Below are positions 44,744 through 56,330 of a stretch of 64,000 bases of DNA, piece by piece. Positions within the stretch are counted from its first letter, which is position 1, and every line of letters starts with the position of its first letter. The notes under the pieces were generated by a model. That model did no database searches, had not been told where the DNA came from, and saw only the letters and a list, made by a program, of their open reading frames with translations. The DNA lies in the NCBI GenBank assembly GCA_010015655.1, contig ML976689.1, positions 139,263-203,262 on the forward strand, read 5' to 3'. Source of the DNA: Bimuria novae-zelandiae CBS 107.79. Its lineage: Eukaryota; Ascomycota; Dothideomycetes; Pleosporales; Didymosphaeriaceae. A program made the translations under genes and the position numbers.

Positions 44744-45879
44744 ATGATGCACAACCAAAATGATGCTCCTCCGGTTCCTCCCGAGGTAGCTCCTGGGGGC
44801 TCTGGGCTACTATTCCAAACGTATGCCCACTTCTTCGACAAAGCCGTCGTCGCTCTGCATAAAGAAGACAAGCACTTTATCGTCCTCTCAGACCGCTATG
44901 ATCCCGATGAGTACTATCGTGAGCGACCAGACTGGGCTACTACCAAATTGCGAAAAGCCTACGAGCATCTAACCGGAGACGAACATCCACGCATAGTGCG
45001 GTGCGTTCCACCACGCCCTGGAATCAACCAACCCGCCTGCTAATACCCCAGACCAGATACGGCAGCACGCTCCCCGACGGCAGTATCGTACTCGAAAAGC
45101 TCTGGCCCGGCCCATTAGAAGACATCTACCTCCCCAAGAGCAAAGTTGGCATCACGCTATCGCTCTACTACCGTTGGGCTTTGCAGTTCCTCTCCGCGCT
45201 CTCCTTCTTGCACGCACACGGGGTATACATTGTATCCTTCTCTGACAATCTCGTGTGGCTGCAATCCGATTTCTCCCTGGCGATCACCGGCTTCATCAGC
45301 AACGTGATCGACGACGTGAAAGAAGAAGACTGGGACGAGAGCGGGGGGTGGGTGGGCAGCGGCGACCCGGAGTGTTTCCCGGAGTATGAGCATCGCCATG
45401 AGCGGTGGAGGGGTGGGCGGCGAGGGAGTGTGAAGGAGGATTTGCATGATTGGGCTAGATGGGTGTATGGTGTGATGACGAGTGAGGCTGAGCAGGATCT
45501 GGTTTACAATGCTGGCGAGTTTAGCATGGACTGGGAAGCCACAGTGACCAAAGATTGGACGGCGGAACAGTGGCGTGAGAAGGGGAAATGGCTGGTGGAT
45601 GAGCGGGAGCGGCGTCGGAACTTGGAAAACGAGCAGTATGGACGGTTCTTATTCGATGGACTGGGTGACGAAAGGTTGGGATCTGTGTTCAGCAGAATTT
45701 GGAATGAGGGGTACGAGAATGCGGAGGAAGTGGCAGAAGATATCAAAAAGTACGCTGCAAGGGCGGGCATCAAGGTTGTTAACGGCGATGAGGTTGATCT
45801 CGAGATGCCGTGGTGCGATGCGTTTGAAATGCAGGCAGATCAGTACTATCGATGGGACAGAAGGGACCCCATAGAATAG
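44744..45879 (+). CDS. divergent protein-kinase-like protein (probable pseudokinase)
   Basis: Exons 44744-45000 and 45057-45879 with a 56-nt phase-2 intron (GTGCGT...ACCAG, branch-like GCTAAT); 359 aa. The C-lobe fold is readable: YYRWALQFLSALSFLHAHGV corresponds to helix E, and the catalytic-loop position (about 140-152) is HGVYIVSFSDNLVWL, where the HRD Asp is replaced. The DFG position (about 161-166) reads ITGF, without the Asp. No glycine-rich loop is apparent. Such proteins are usually inactive scaffolds or regulators; the substrate or partner is unknown. An alternative acceptor 5 nt upstream would shift the frame, so the second acceptor is chosen. It is convergent with the GH43 gene (153 bp between stops). 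Confidence 0.75.
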
Positions 45880-46032
45880 GAAAAGTATTGGGATAAACAC
45901 CGACTGGAGCCGAGGGTATGGCCATCGGCCGATGAACTGGCAAAGCTTTTTGACCATGGTTCAGGAAAATAATGATACAGCCGACCGCTTCCCTCTGGTC
46001 AATTCAATCGGACTTCAGACCCACGGTGCAGA

Positions 46033-48122
46033 CTAATAACCCTTTCCGCAATAAACCTTCCCGTTCCCATGAATGCGCTGCGGCCCCACGCTCCCCAGCG
46101 TTGGCACAACAGGAAGCATGAACCCCGTCTCCTCATCGAAGAATACCTTGTCGATCGTAGTCTCCCTCCTCGTACCATTCCCATCCGGAATCGCGAAGCG
46201 GTGATACGCCATGTACCAATCATCCGTATTCGGAACCTGCACCACAGAGTCATGTCCGGTAGCCAAGATCCCCTTCTCCACATCCTTCTGCAGCACGATA
46301 CCGCGATACGTCCACGGCCCGTGGACGTTCGTAGCAGTCGCGTACCCAACGCGATAGTTCTCCGAGCGCGTATCGTCGACGGAATACGTCATGTGGAACA
46401 GGCCTTGGCGGTAGTTCACGAAGACGCCTTCGCGGAAATCGACGAGACCGTTGACCCTGCCGATAGTGCCGTTCTTCAGCGTGAGCATGTCGTCCGAGAG
46501 CTCGGCGTACAGCGGGCCCTCGCTACCACTGTTGCCCCAGAACAGGTAGTAAATGCCGGTCGTGGGGTCCTTGAAGGCTGCTGAATCGATTGCCTGGCCT
46601 GTAGTGAGCACTTCGTCGTTTAGGATCATGGCAGTTTGCTGTGCGGTGAAGGGGCCGGTTGGGCAGTCGGCTACGGCGACGCCGATGGTCTTGCGGTTGT
46701 AGGCTGGGTTCTGGCCGCTGAAGTATAAGTAATACTTTCCATCCTTTTCGATGATGGTTGGAGCCCAGGCGTTGCCAACGGCCCAAGGTACGTTGCCGTT
46801 TGTGCCGTTGAGGGTGAGGAAGGGCGTGCTTGTGCGAGTCCAGGAGACGAGGTCGGGGGAGCTCCACACGTAGAAGACGTTGCCGTCCCAGCTCGAGAAG
46901 CCATCGGTAGTCGCATAGATGTAGTAAGTATTGCCGAAAATGACAATGTTCGGGTCGGCGTAGAGACCGGGAAGAACAGGGCTGTCTCTCTTTGCCAGTC
47001 GCGGTTTCTGTGCTTTGTAACTAGAAGTCGTCGTATTGCCTGTAATGGCAGCGAGTTCCTTTGCTGTTATCGGGATCACAGTGCCTGAAAAAGAAGATTA
47101 GTAGGTTATTCAAAGCTCATCTCTCTAGCTAGAATTGTTGGAAACAACGTTGACAATGGCTTACCATGACGTGGACTAGCTGGAAGCTTAAATTCTGCTG
47201 ACACCTTCCAATTTGGGTTTGCGATATCCTCCGTTTCAAGCGGAATGTATCCGCGACCCGTATACTCGTCGACGAAAAGATAGTATTTCTCTCCATGGAC
47301 ATCCTCGGGGTTGGACTTGAATACCGTGGGTCCCTCAACCGCACTTGTCCCGGCGTTCCTGCCTATGCAGGAAGTGATCTGCGTCCAAGAGTCCAAAGTC
47401 GCGCGCAACGAACTCGAGCTCTCTTCAATGATGTCTGTGCAGCCGGTACCAGATCCGCCTTCGTCCTTGGTAAATCGATAGAATGTACCGTCCTCCTCGA
47501 TTACAGTTGAGTCAATCCGTGACATTCCCGCATCTTGCCAAATCTGAGGCTCACTGAAGGTGACAAAGTCATCCGTCGTAGCGTACAACATCCGGTGGTA
47601 AGTAGTGCCTGTGTGATTGGTGTCCGCCTCGTCATAGAGTGATGAGGCCCAGAATACAACGTATTTTCCGATGGTCGCGTCGTAGTATGCTTCGGGGGCC
47701 CAGGTGTTGCCGGCCGTCGGAGGTGACACCAAAACATGCCGTTGCTCTGACCAGGTGATGAAGTCGCTGGTCTCCCATACCTCCAAATAGCGGCTGCCTT
47801 GTCGGACTGCAGAACCCCAGGAAGTGCCAGAGCCGATCGAAAGATCCGTTGCCAACACAAAGAATTTGTCTCCCTCCACTGAGCGAATGACAAACGGATC
47901 TCTTAGACCTTTCGTGCCCTTTGTCGATGTAACGATCGGTTGTCCATTGTTGAATTCCGTCCAGTTGAGAGCATTGTTGCCCTGGCTTGCTGCAAGGTAG
48001 ATGTTCTCGCCGGCTTTGGTGTTCCCCGTGAAATAGAGAAAAGCGTAGCCTTCATAAGAAGCAGCTTGAGCAGCCGCAAGGCCGAGGCTGGAAGCACAGA
48101 AGAGAGTCGAAGCTAGACGCAT
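46033..48122 (-). CDS. secreted tandem-domain glycoside hydrolase family 43
   Basis: Exons 48122-47165 and 47084-46033 with an 80-nt phase-1 intron (GTAAGC...CTACTAAT...TTTTTCAG); 669 aa. Residues 1-20 are a signal peptide (MRLASTLFCASSLGLAAAQA). Two five-bladed propeller domains follow. Domain 1 (about 22-318) has the GH43 triad D75 (GLRDPF), D204 (RIDSTV) and E263 (VEGPTVF). Domain 2 (about 355-669) has D363 (YADPN), D486 (AIDSAA) and E538 (REGVF), plus H597 for the central metal. A K351-R352 dibasic site lies in the linker. GH43 enzymes act on arabinan, arabinoxylan or xylo-oligosaccharides by inversion; the exact substrate cannot be told here. Unspliced, the two halves look like two genes, but the intron consensus and restored frame favour one. 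The ATG at 48122 is chosen over an in-frame one at 48185 because it opens the signal peptide. Confidence 0.88.
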
Positions 48123-48176
48123 TGTCAGGTACAGGCTGCTTGAAGGATCGGCAGTGTTCAATACCACCAACCTACC

Positions 48177-48182
48177 TATATA
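48177..48182 (-). promoter_or_regulatory. TATA box of the GH43 gene
   Basis: TATATA 55 nt upstream of the chosen ATG. Its position within the upstream in-frame extension also argues that the ATG at 48185 is not the start. Confidence 0.4.
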
Positions 48183-48400
48183 CAAGAGAAGTTCTCACAA
48201 CATGTGTATCGTCGGCAAGATTGCCCTTGCAGGAACTGTCCCGAAAGCCGGCTCGAACTGCATCTGATGCACGACGGGAAAACCGTTGAGTTGGTTGTCC
48301 ACGTGCAAGCTAAGCACGATGCTCAAGGTATTTGTCCGCGAATGCGCTGTGGTCGATCTCGGGCTCGTGACGTAGTAACCCTAGGATTGCACGGTTTCTT

Positions 48401-48414
48401 GCGGGGTGCCCCAG
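48401..48414. promoter_or_regulatory. paired CreA-type (SYGGRG) motifs upstream of the GH43 gene
   Basis: GCGGGG at 48401-48406 and CCCCAG (CTGGGG on the minus strand) at 48409-48414, 2 bp apart and about 280 bp before the ATG. Paired SYGGRG sites are known binding sites of the carbon-catabolite repressor CreA/Cre1. This is motif evidence only. Confidence 0.35.
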
Positions 48415-48735
48415 GTTTTTCGGCCGCTATGCTCCATCTCGAAACTCTTCCGCTGCCTAGTTTGTCTTGGTAGCGGAGATTTTTCCCATATTGAGTGGCT
48501 CGGTCACAGACGGAGACTCGTCCGCTGCTTAGTTAGTCTTATTTACGAAGAAAACGTAGACACTACGCTTAGCTAGAAAGACAACATCCGAAAAAGCTTG
48601 GGAATAGGTTACAGTAGAGCAGTGCCTATATTGCGGAGCGGATATATGTAATTAGTCTCAGATGCGGAGAAAACTGGTGTTGAGATGCCTGCTCAATTTT
48701 GCAGCCGTCGGGATGGTGTTCGCCAAGCCGAGGTA
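48415..48735. other. distal GH43 upstream region
   Basis: Normal composition. Contains an imperfect direct repeat (CTTCCGCTGCCTAGTTTGTCTT near 48450 and CGTCCGCTGCTTAGTTAGTCTT near 48518). No gene was seen. Confidence 0.4.
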
Positions 48736-49045
48736 CCGTGCCCGACCGGCTCGTGCACCGCGCGGGCTCGTGCACCACCCCACTAAACAACGCGTCTATC
48801 TTAACTTTTTTAACACGCGATAACTATACTACTATAGTACTAATTAATATAGTAATTATAAATTTTAAATTATATAAAGCTAGTAATAATTTTAGCCTCT
48901 AAAGTATTATAATAAAATATAGTATATTATATTTAATACTAAGCTAAAGGTAGAACTACTAAATAGGCTCTTAAATAGCTAAGTACGCTACGTAATAACT
49001 ACTTACGCTACGTAATAACTACTTACGCTACGTAATAACTACTTA
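48736..49045 (+). mobile_element. 5' remnant of a pogo-like element (Q)
   Basis: TA at 48734-48735 is followed by CCGTG and two 17-bp units, CCCGACCGGCTCGTGCA and CCGCGCGGGCTCGTGCA, then CCACCCCACTAAACAAC. The next 40 bp (TAACTT..ACACGCGATAACT) resemble the leader of transposon A before its transposase ATG. The rest is RIP-mutated and is cut by LTR F3. No right end was found. Confidence 0.6.
48981..49045 (+). repeat. 20-bp tandem repeat, three copies
   Basis: ACTTACGCTACGTAATAACT repeated three times (the first copy has AAG for ACT) plus a partial fourth, ending 5 bp before LTR F3. Confidence 0.85.
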
Positions 49046-49050
49046 GTCTA

Positions 49051-49527
49051 TGTTACGAGCTTAGGAAACCCGGATAGTGGCACCACTATAGACGAGGATG
49101 AATGGGGGGAGGCAGAGGAGGTTATACTACAACTAGCCCGCGAGGACTCGCGGAGTTGCTTATGTCAGCTAGGGTTACATAACCCTAATCCGACGATAGC
49201 TCTGGATTAAGGTGATCCGCCAAGAGCTTTGAACCACAGTGATCCGCCAAGGGGGCCGGATCACCCAGAAATAGAGGAAGAAACAGACTGGTATATAGTG
49301 TAGAAGATTCTCCTATGTTATTTCCTTTCTTATAGTTAACTTATATATCTTCTGTGCGAGTATATTCTCCTATATAGACTAATAGTTATCTTACTTTATT
49401 ATAAGATTAGATTGTCTAGCCTAGCGCTAAGTGTCGCATTAACTTATACTATTAAATAATCTGTAAAGTACTACGATACCTTACTAACCTAGCCTAGATT
49501 AGAATAAGGTGTAAGAGCCTTATAACA
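49051..49527 (+). repeat. 5' LTR (F3) of Ty3/gypsy element F
   Basis: 477 bp, TGTTACGAGC...CCTTATAACA. Its last 230 bp are the reverse complement of the conserved half of F1 and F2. The first half is different from both, with repeated GGATCACC-type motifs. Gag follows on the plus strand, which fixes the orientation of the family. Confidence 0.82.
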
Positions 49528-49578
49528 CTTTAACTACCCTATAGTATAATAGTAGGACCTAGTTCGACCACTATAGTC

Positions 49579-51286
49579 TTGGCACCTAAAGAAAAGACCC
49601 TAAGAGAAATAGTTATTAAATAAGTAGCTTAGATAGCCTAGCTATAAGAAATTATTAACTAGATAAGCGAGAAGATAAGTAAATAAGAAAATACGAAGTA
49701 TTAACTAAAGGTCCTAAAGCCTAAACCCTACTCTAGGAAAGGCCATCCAAGAACGTTCCTAACCTAGATAGAATTGTTTATCTACTATAACCTAGGAAAG
49801 TTCGATATAGAATAAGATAAGATCTTAGTTACCTGCATAAACATGCAGGACAAAGTAGCTACATAGGCTAGGCTAATAATTAATAACTTCTTTAAATATA
49901 GCAAACTAGAGGATTATACTTTAGACGCTACTAAGGATGCCTTTAAGGACTAGGAATCCTTTTATAAGGCTATAAAGGGAATATTTAGCACTATTAATAA
50001 AGGATATTAAGTAAAAATACGCCTCTAACGCCTGCGTTAGGAAATATCTATAGTACTTTATATACTAAAGTTTAAATAAATTATAGTAGAACTTAACGAA
50101 TAGGGAGAAGCCCCGCTTATAATTACCTACTATAATAGACTAAAGGAATTAGTTAAAGATAAACTAGTCTACTAAGGAAAAGCGGACGACCTGGAAGAGC
50201 TTATTAATAACGCTATTAAAGTAGATAATCGCCTATATAAGCGAAAGCTAGAGAAATAGCATGGCACCCGACTGCTCTCTAGAAAAGAAAACAACTCTAG
50301 ACCCGTCGGAAGAGATCGGGATGGAGATGTTATCATAACCAACAAAGCCTGATAGTACAAGAAGAAAAACGGCAAACAACCGTATAGACTAAAGAAAAGT
50401 TACTAGGGTAAGAGTAGCATCTCGCAAGAAGAGTAAGAATAAAGGTTTAAGGATAAAGCCTGCCTCTAATATAGTAAATAAGGCTACTTCGCTAAAAACT
50501 GCGAAGGTTAAGAGATTAAGGCCTATATAACTAACCTCCTATAAGTAGCTATAGCTACCCTTACGCTAGTAGAAGCGGAGGGAGTAGATCTTACGTAAAA
50601 AATCTTTAAACTAATATAAAAATAGGGAGTAGGACGAAAGACCCTCTATAAATACTAGATTTTTTAATAATTAGTAGATAACACCTACTAAATATATAAT
50701 AGCACGTTATATTACTTGTCTTAGTGCAAGACAAAGGTAATTGTCTAAGGACTACACGCGTAGGACGCTTATTAGCTTGCTAAAAAGTTATAAGGACCCC
50801 CGAAGTAGTACCTACGCCAGGTTACAATACAAGAATAACATGCACATGCCAAGTGGTGGTAGTGCACACGAAAAGGATGCTAACAGCACTCTAAGACTAG
50901 AGTTAAAGCCTCTTATTTTCTAGAAGGCTTAGAACACTATAGACTTAGGAAAGACTAGTGCAGCGTACCTAATAACTACTATAAGTACTTTTTAGCCTAT
51001 TAGGCTAAGCACTATAAATAGAATAGCTAATATTAATGCTTTAATATTACCTGTAAAATATACAGGTAATAGAAATTTAAGACAGACTAGTTCCCTTAGG
51101 GCCTAGACCCTCGCGACACTAGTATAATAATAGGAAATATATAGCTAGGAAGAAACGCGGACTACCTAATAATTAGATAGGACTAATATAACCTGTAGTG
51201 CTTCGCGCACCTAAGCCTATAAGAGGAAGCGGCTTCCTCTAATAGCTACTTAGGGTATAATATATTGGCCTAGAACAAGTGCCTTA
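49579..51286 (+). pseudogene. gag (and start of pol) of Ty3/gypsy element F, RIP-inactivated
   Basis: Read through stops from TTG 49579 (APKEKTLREIVIK). The Ty3-type gag core (RTFLTQIELFIYYNLGKFDI near 49755) continues to a DNRLYKRKLEKQHG end near 50260. A degraded CCHC knuckle (ACLxYSKxGYFAKNC) lies at about 50458-50505. The last part (50700-51280) is less certain. The element is cut at 51287 by LTR H2, and its 3' half is not in the window. Confidence 0.65.
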
Positions 51287-51713
51287 TGTTAAGATCCAAT
51301 CGTACAGACACTTGGCTAGGCTCCAGGGCGCCTATGGTCTACAGGTGACCAATGGGGGCGCGGTATCTGGGGGTCACGTGACTGCTCGACGAGCTCGACT
51401 CGAGCAAGTCGAGCAGACGCAAGAGCCAAGACATCTGCTCGCTATGCTCGCTTCGAGCATGTCGAGCAGGAGAAGTATATAGGAACGCAAGAAGAAGTCT
51501 CTTCTACGTGTATTTAACCTGTTTATTAATCTATTGTTTAGATCTGAATAAGTAATCTTGTTAATTTAATTATGCTATACCTACCTTTAATACTAACGCC
51601 CTAGTAACAAGCGCAAGCTATTACTACGACCCTCTCTTATCCTACTATAGTATTCCTGCCTAAGAACTAATCTTAGCCCCTTAGGGACTAGCTACCCCTT
51701 TAGGATCTTAACA
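51287..51713 (+). repeat. LTR H2 of Ty3/gypsy family H, probably the 5' LTR of element H
   Basis: 427 bp, TGTTAAGATCC...GGATCTTAACA. The 3' half matches solo LTR H1. The 5' half carries GTCGAGCAG/GCTCGAC inverted motifs and TCACGTGAC (51374-51382). A gag with no other LTR nearby begins within about 50 bp, so a 5' LTR role is preferred. The flanks CCTTA and TCTTA differ by one C/T change, so a solo LTR inside one longer element cannot be excluded. Confidence 0.75.
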
Positions 51714-51729
51714 TCTTAAACACCCTTAA

Positions 51730-54700
51730 TATAAATACTAATAGGACCCCTACTTCTTCTATAGCTTCGGACAACTATGTCACCCCTATAGGAGATGGCA
51801 AGAACAAGGCATATAAACCTAACTTATATAATAGTAATTGTACCCTCCTCGATACCTAGCTCTTATAGCTAGACCTCTATTTTTTTAACCAAAATTAAGA
51901 CCTTAAAGATAAGAAGAAAGTTATCTTCGCTGCGACCTATATGCAAGAAAGCGCTAAAGAATAGATCTATTCCTACCTAGTTAAGTACTTAGACATGGAC
52001 TATAACAACGAAAATAAGGAGTATATTAATAAGCATGCCAATGTAATTGACATTATTAAAGACTATAACAACTTTAAAATATACTTTTAACAAATATTTA
52101 GAATGACTAATAAAATAGCTATCGCTGGACGAGCAATCCAAACAGTTTGCTAACACTAATCTATAGCTAAATATATAACTAAGTTCCGCAAGTACGCAGT
52201 GTAACTTAACTAGGAGAATAAATCTCTTAAGATAATATATAAATAAGGCCTTAAACGTAATATACGCGAGGAACTCCTGCATAGTAGTATAAAGATAGAG
52301 ACCTTAAAAGAACTATATAAAGAGACTATCTACATTAATAGGGAATAGTTCGCTTTACAAGAAGAGTTCCGTAGAAACCTAAGAAACGCTAGTTTCGAAC
52401 GACAGGCACCTGTAGTCTATAGAGCGCCACTAAAAGCACCTCGACGCTAGCAACGCAACTACTACAGACCCTAACCTATAGAAGATGTCTAGTTTAATAA
52501 CCTAAAAAAGGGAATAGGAAAGGCTATAGGCTTTTAAAAGCCTAATTAACGTATCTTAGATAAAACCTAACGATAGGGGACCGAGACGCGTAAATGCTTT
52601 ACATGTGGCAAACCAGGCCACATAGCCAGGAACTGCAGATCTAAGAATAAGATCACCAGACAGTTAAATGTACTAACCGTTGATAAGGAAGAAACCACTA
52701 ACGAAAAATAGCAGGTAGTAAACGCTATTAAACAAATTAACATCTACGACGAAGGACTAGAGCGATCAGGGACCCCTAACTCACAACTCTACGAGGATGC
52801 ATACGAAGGTTCGGACGAAAAAGGAAAGGAGAAGGAACCAATGCCTCGATCTCCTACGCCTCACCCTAGCTGGAGCAAACCAGTTACTAGCAAGACGACG
52901 AATGTTTTCGACTTCTTAGAAAAACACCAACCAAGGGAAGGAGACTTTAGGTTTACAGCAATAGAACGACAAGACTACGCAGAAGCATTTTTCCATGCTT
53001 ACTAACCTAACCTGGTTAGTAAGGCAGCACGAGAAATGGAGGACCACCGCTACACCCACGAAGACCCCAAGAAGAAGTACCTAAATAAAAATCCAAACTA
53101 TAAACTAGAGTACGACCTAGACCACCGCAATCCTACGCATAAGACTATACGATAGACCCTCTATAGAGAAGATTAATATACTATTTATTACTAAGCTAAG
53201 GAATATAGCTACTTTCCCCGAACATACTAATATAGATAGGAGTGGTTTAACTGCCCTATCGCCTATTATAACGTTTACCTCTAGGATAAACGCGAAACGC
53301 CATACTTTCTACACCTTAACTAAGCGCTAAACTAAGTAATGTTGCTACTAGTAAATAGAAAATGCGTATTAGACAAATAGCAAATATGCTTACACCCTAA
53401 TTGCGAGGAATACAAAGAGCAAAAGGGAAAGTATAGGTTTAACCGTATACTAAAAGGGACTACAACCCTTAGGATTAAAATGGTAACGAAGGGAGAAGAC
53501 GGTGAAGCTTTCCTAGAAGAGGCCTAGTAGTAGCCTTATGAGAAGAAGAAGGAAAGACGCCTTAAACCTATAAAGCTAGCTAAAAAGAAAATGTCTTTTT
53601 TAGACCTAGGCTTAGGCGGGAAAACGCCTTTAAGGAAGTAAATGCTACTAATAGTTAGGCATTAATTAAGCTACTAGTATAGCTTAAAGGAACATAGATA
53701 AAAGCTATGCTAGACTTAGGAGCACAGGAAAGTTATGTGTCTAGAAAAGCACTTAATAGAGTAGGACTCTATAAACGCAAGAAGGCTATACCCTATGCTA
53801 TTTATATCGCGAATGGATAGCTAATGCCCGGCAAAGTAACAATCAAGTACGAGGTCGAAACTACCCTTACGATCTATAAATACTAGGAATTAATTACTCT
53901 CGATATTATTAAGGAAGCCAATTACGACGTAATTTTAAGATTACCCTGGTTAAGGAAGCATAACCCTATAGTTAACTAGGAAAAAAAAGAGCTATCCTTT
54001 AAGCGCTGCAACTGTGCATTATAAGTAAATCTTACGCATTAATAGAGCATAATAGTAAATAAGAGAACTATTAATAATATAGTCTTACGACTAGAAGTTA
54101 ATAAACGCGAAATTAACTTAGTAGACGCTAGCAGGAACTACTAGGTTATAAAACGCAAGTATAAAGAGAATAGCGCACCTCTTAATATCCCTAACAAATA
54201 TAAAGAATAGAGTTATTTATTTCGGGAAGAGAAAGGAGTAAACGCCCTTCCTAAGCATACACACCAAGATCACCGCATTATTCTCAAAGAAGGAAAAACG
54301 CCGCCTTTTAGACCACTATACAGATAGAGCGCAAAGGAACTCCAATAAACACGCGAATTCCTAAAGAAAGCCCTTAACAGGCAATAGATACGCAAGTTAG
54401 AATTACTAGTAGCGTTACCCCTAATATTTGTTATAAAGAAGGATAGAACACAACGTCTATACATTAACTACAGGAAACTAAACAACATAACGATTAAGAA
54501 TAGATACCTACTACGGAATATATAAGAATCTCGAGACAGGCTAGGACGAGCCAAGATATTCACGCAATTCGACCTATAAGATAGATACTACCTTATACGA
54601 ATATTAGCAGGTGATAAGTAGAAAATAGCCTTTTAAACTAGATACGGACTGTTTAAGTACTAAGTTATGCCTTTTAGACTTATAAACGCGCCAGTAACGT

Positions 54701-56330
54701 TCTAAGCAATAATTAATAATGTACTATAGAACTACCTTAACATATTTATAGTTACCTACCTTAATAATATCCTAGTATTCTTAAAATAAGAGAAAGATTA
54801 TGTGCAACACGTGCAGACGGTACTATAAGCGCTAGATAACGCTAACCTATGGCTAAAACTAAAAAAGTGCAAATTTTATGTTACAGAACTAGAATTCCTA
54901 GGACATGTTATTAATACTAAAGGTATCTAAGTAAGCCCTTTAAAGATTAAGGAAGTAAAAAAGTAGAAATTACCTACTCACTTTAAGGAAGTACGAGCCT
55001 TCCTTAGATTTACTAAATTTAATAAATAATTTATTACGGACTACTCTAGAATCACACTACCACTCACGAACCTCACGAAGAAAGACAAACCTTTTAACTA
55101 AATAAAAGAATATGAATAAGCATTCTAAACACTACAAGAAGTATATATTACGCCACTAGTCCTTATACACTTCTAAGACAATAAACCTTTACGTATCGAA
55201 ACAAACGCAAGCGACTTGGCAGTAGGAGCATGCGCGAAACAAGAGAAGAATGGCAAATAGCACCTAGTTATATACTACGCACACAAGTTTATATTAGAAA
55301 AATTATGGTACGAAGTACACGATAAGGAACTACTCGTAATAGTAAAAGCTATTAAACACTAGAGGATCTACGCACATAGCTACTTAGAACTTATAATCTT
55401 TACGAACTACAAGAATCTTACACGCTTCACAACTATAAAAGAACTAACTTAACAACAAGCAAGATAGTCAGAAACGCTAAGACAATACAAGTTTAAAATT
55501 ATATACACCCCAGGCAAAGAAAACGGACAAGCAGACGCTCTTAGCAGAATAAATAATAAAGGAGAAAAGGTTAAGACATACTTTGCAATACTAAAGAAAA
55601 ACCCTAATAGCTCTTTAGAACTAACTACTAAACTCAACCAACTCTTTATACTCACACGAGAAGTACCCAGAGAACTGTAAAAGGAAGTTATATAATAATA
55701 CTATAATAACCCAGTGTATAGACACCAAGGGATTAGAAAAACTATGGAACTTATCCAGCGGAACTACAGCTTTAAGGAAATTAAGGAAGTAGTAACTACC
55801 TATATCCGTAAATATGCAGATTGCTAGCGCAATAAACATATAACACACCTTAAGTATAGAGAAATATAAGCCATACAAATACCCGTTGCACCTTGGGAAG
55901 ACATCGCTATAGACTTTATTATAGGACTACTAAAATCAAGAGATCCTGCAACCGGAATTACTTACGACGCAATACTAAATATTGTCTATTAATTTACTAA
56001 ATACGTGGAACTACTACTATGCTAGAAGACAATTATGGCTAAGGAACTCGCATTCCTTATCCTAGACTAACTTATACGGCACTACGGTATTCTAAAGATA
56101 ATTATTAGTGATAGAGACAAACTCTTTACCTTAAACTATTAGACAACCCTAATAGCACTTATTAGAATAAAACGGAAATTATCGACAGCATACTATCCAC
56201 AAACCGACGGACAGACAGAACGTACGAATTAAACTATCGAAACGTACCTACGCATCTACTGTAATAACCAGAAAAATAACTAGATTTCCTTACTACCTAT
56301 AGCACAACTAGCATATAATAATAAGATATT
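51730..56330 (+). pseudogene. gag-pol of element H, part 1 (gag to integrase core)
   Basis: Gag core near 51890-52340 (KKVIFAATYMQESAKE...). CCHC knuckle CFTCGKPGHIARNC near 52597-52638, undamaged. An acidic Pro-rich linker follows at about 52740-52960. Protease region near 53640-53960, with DLGAQESYVS at about 53710. Reverse transcriptase runs about 54290-54960, with INYRKLNNITI near 54470, FTQFDLQDRYY near 54560 and YLNNILVF near 54757, where both catalytic Asp of YxDD have become Asn. RNase H covers 55090-55420. Integrase has an HHCC-like part near 55720-55850 and a core with IDFIIGL near 55905 and YPQTDGQTERTN near 56200. Not functional. Confidence 0.82.

Noticed and set aside
46033..47079. 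Second GH43 domain as a separate gene
   Set aside because: No ATG at its start, and a consensus intron joins it in frame to the upstream domain.
51282..51718. H2 as a simple solo LTR with target duplication
   Set aside because: The flanks CCTTA/TCTTA match at only four of five bases, and a complete gag-pol of a different Ty3 family starts just after it. A 5' LTR is the better reading, though not certain.
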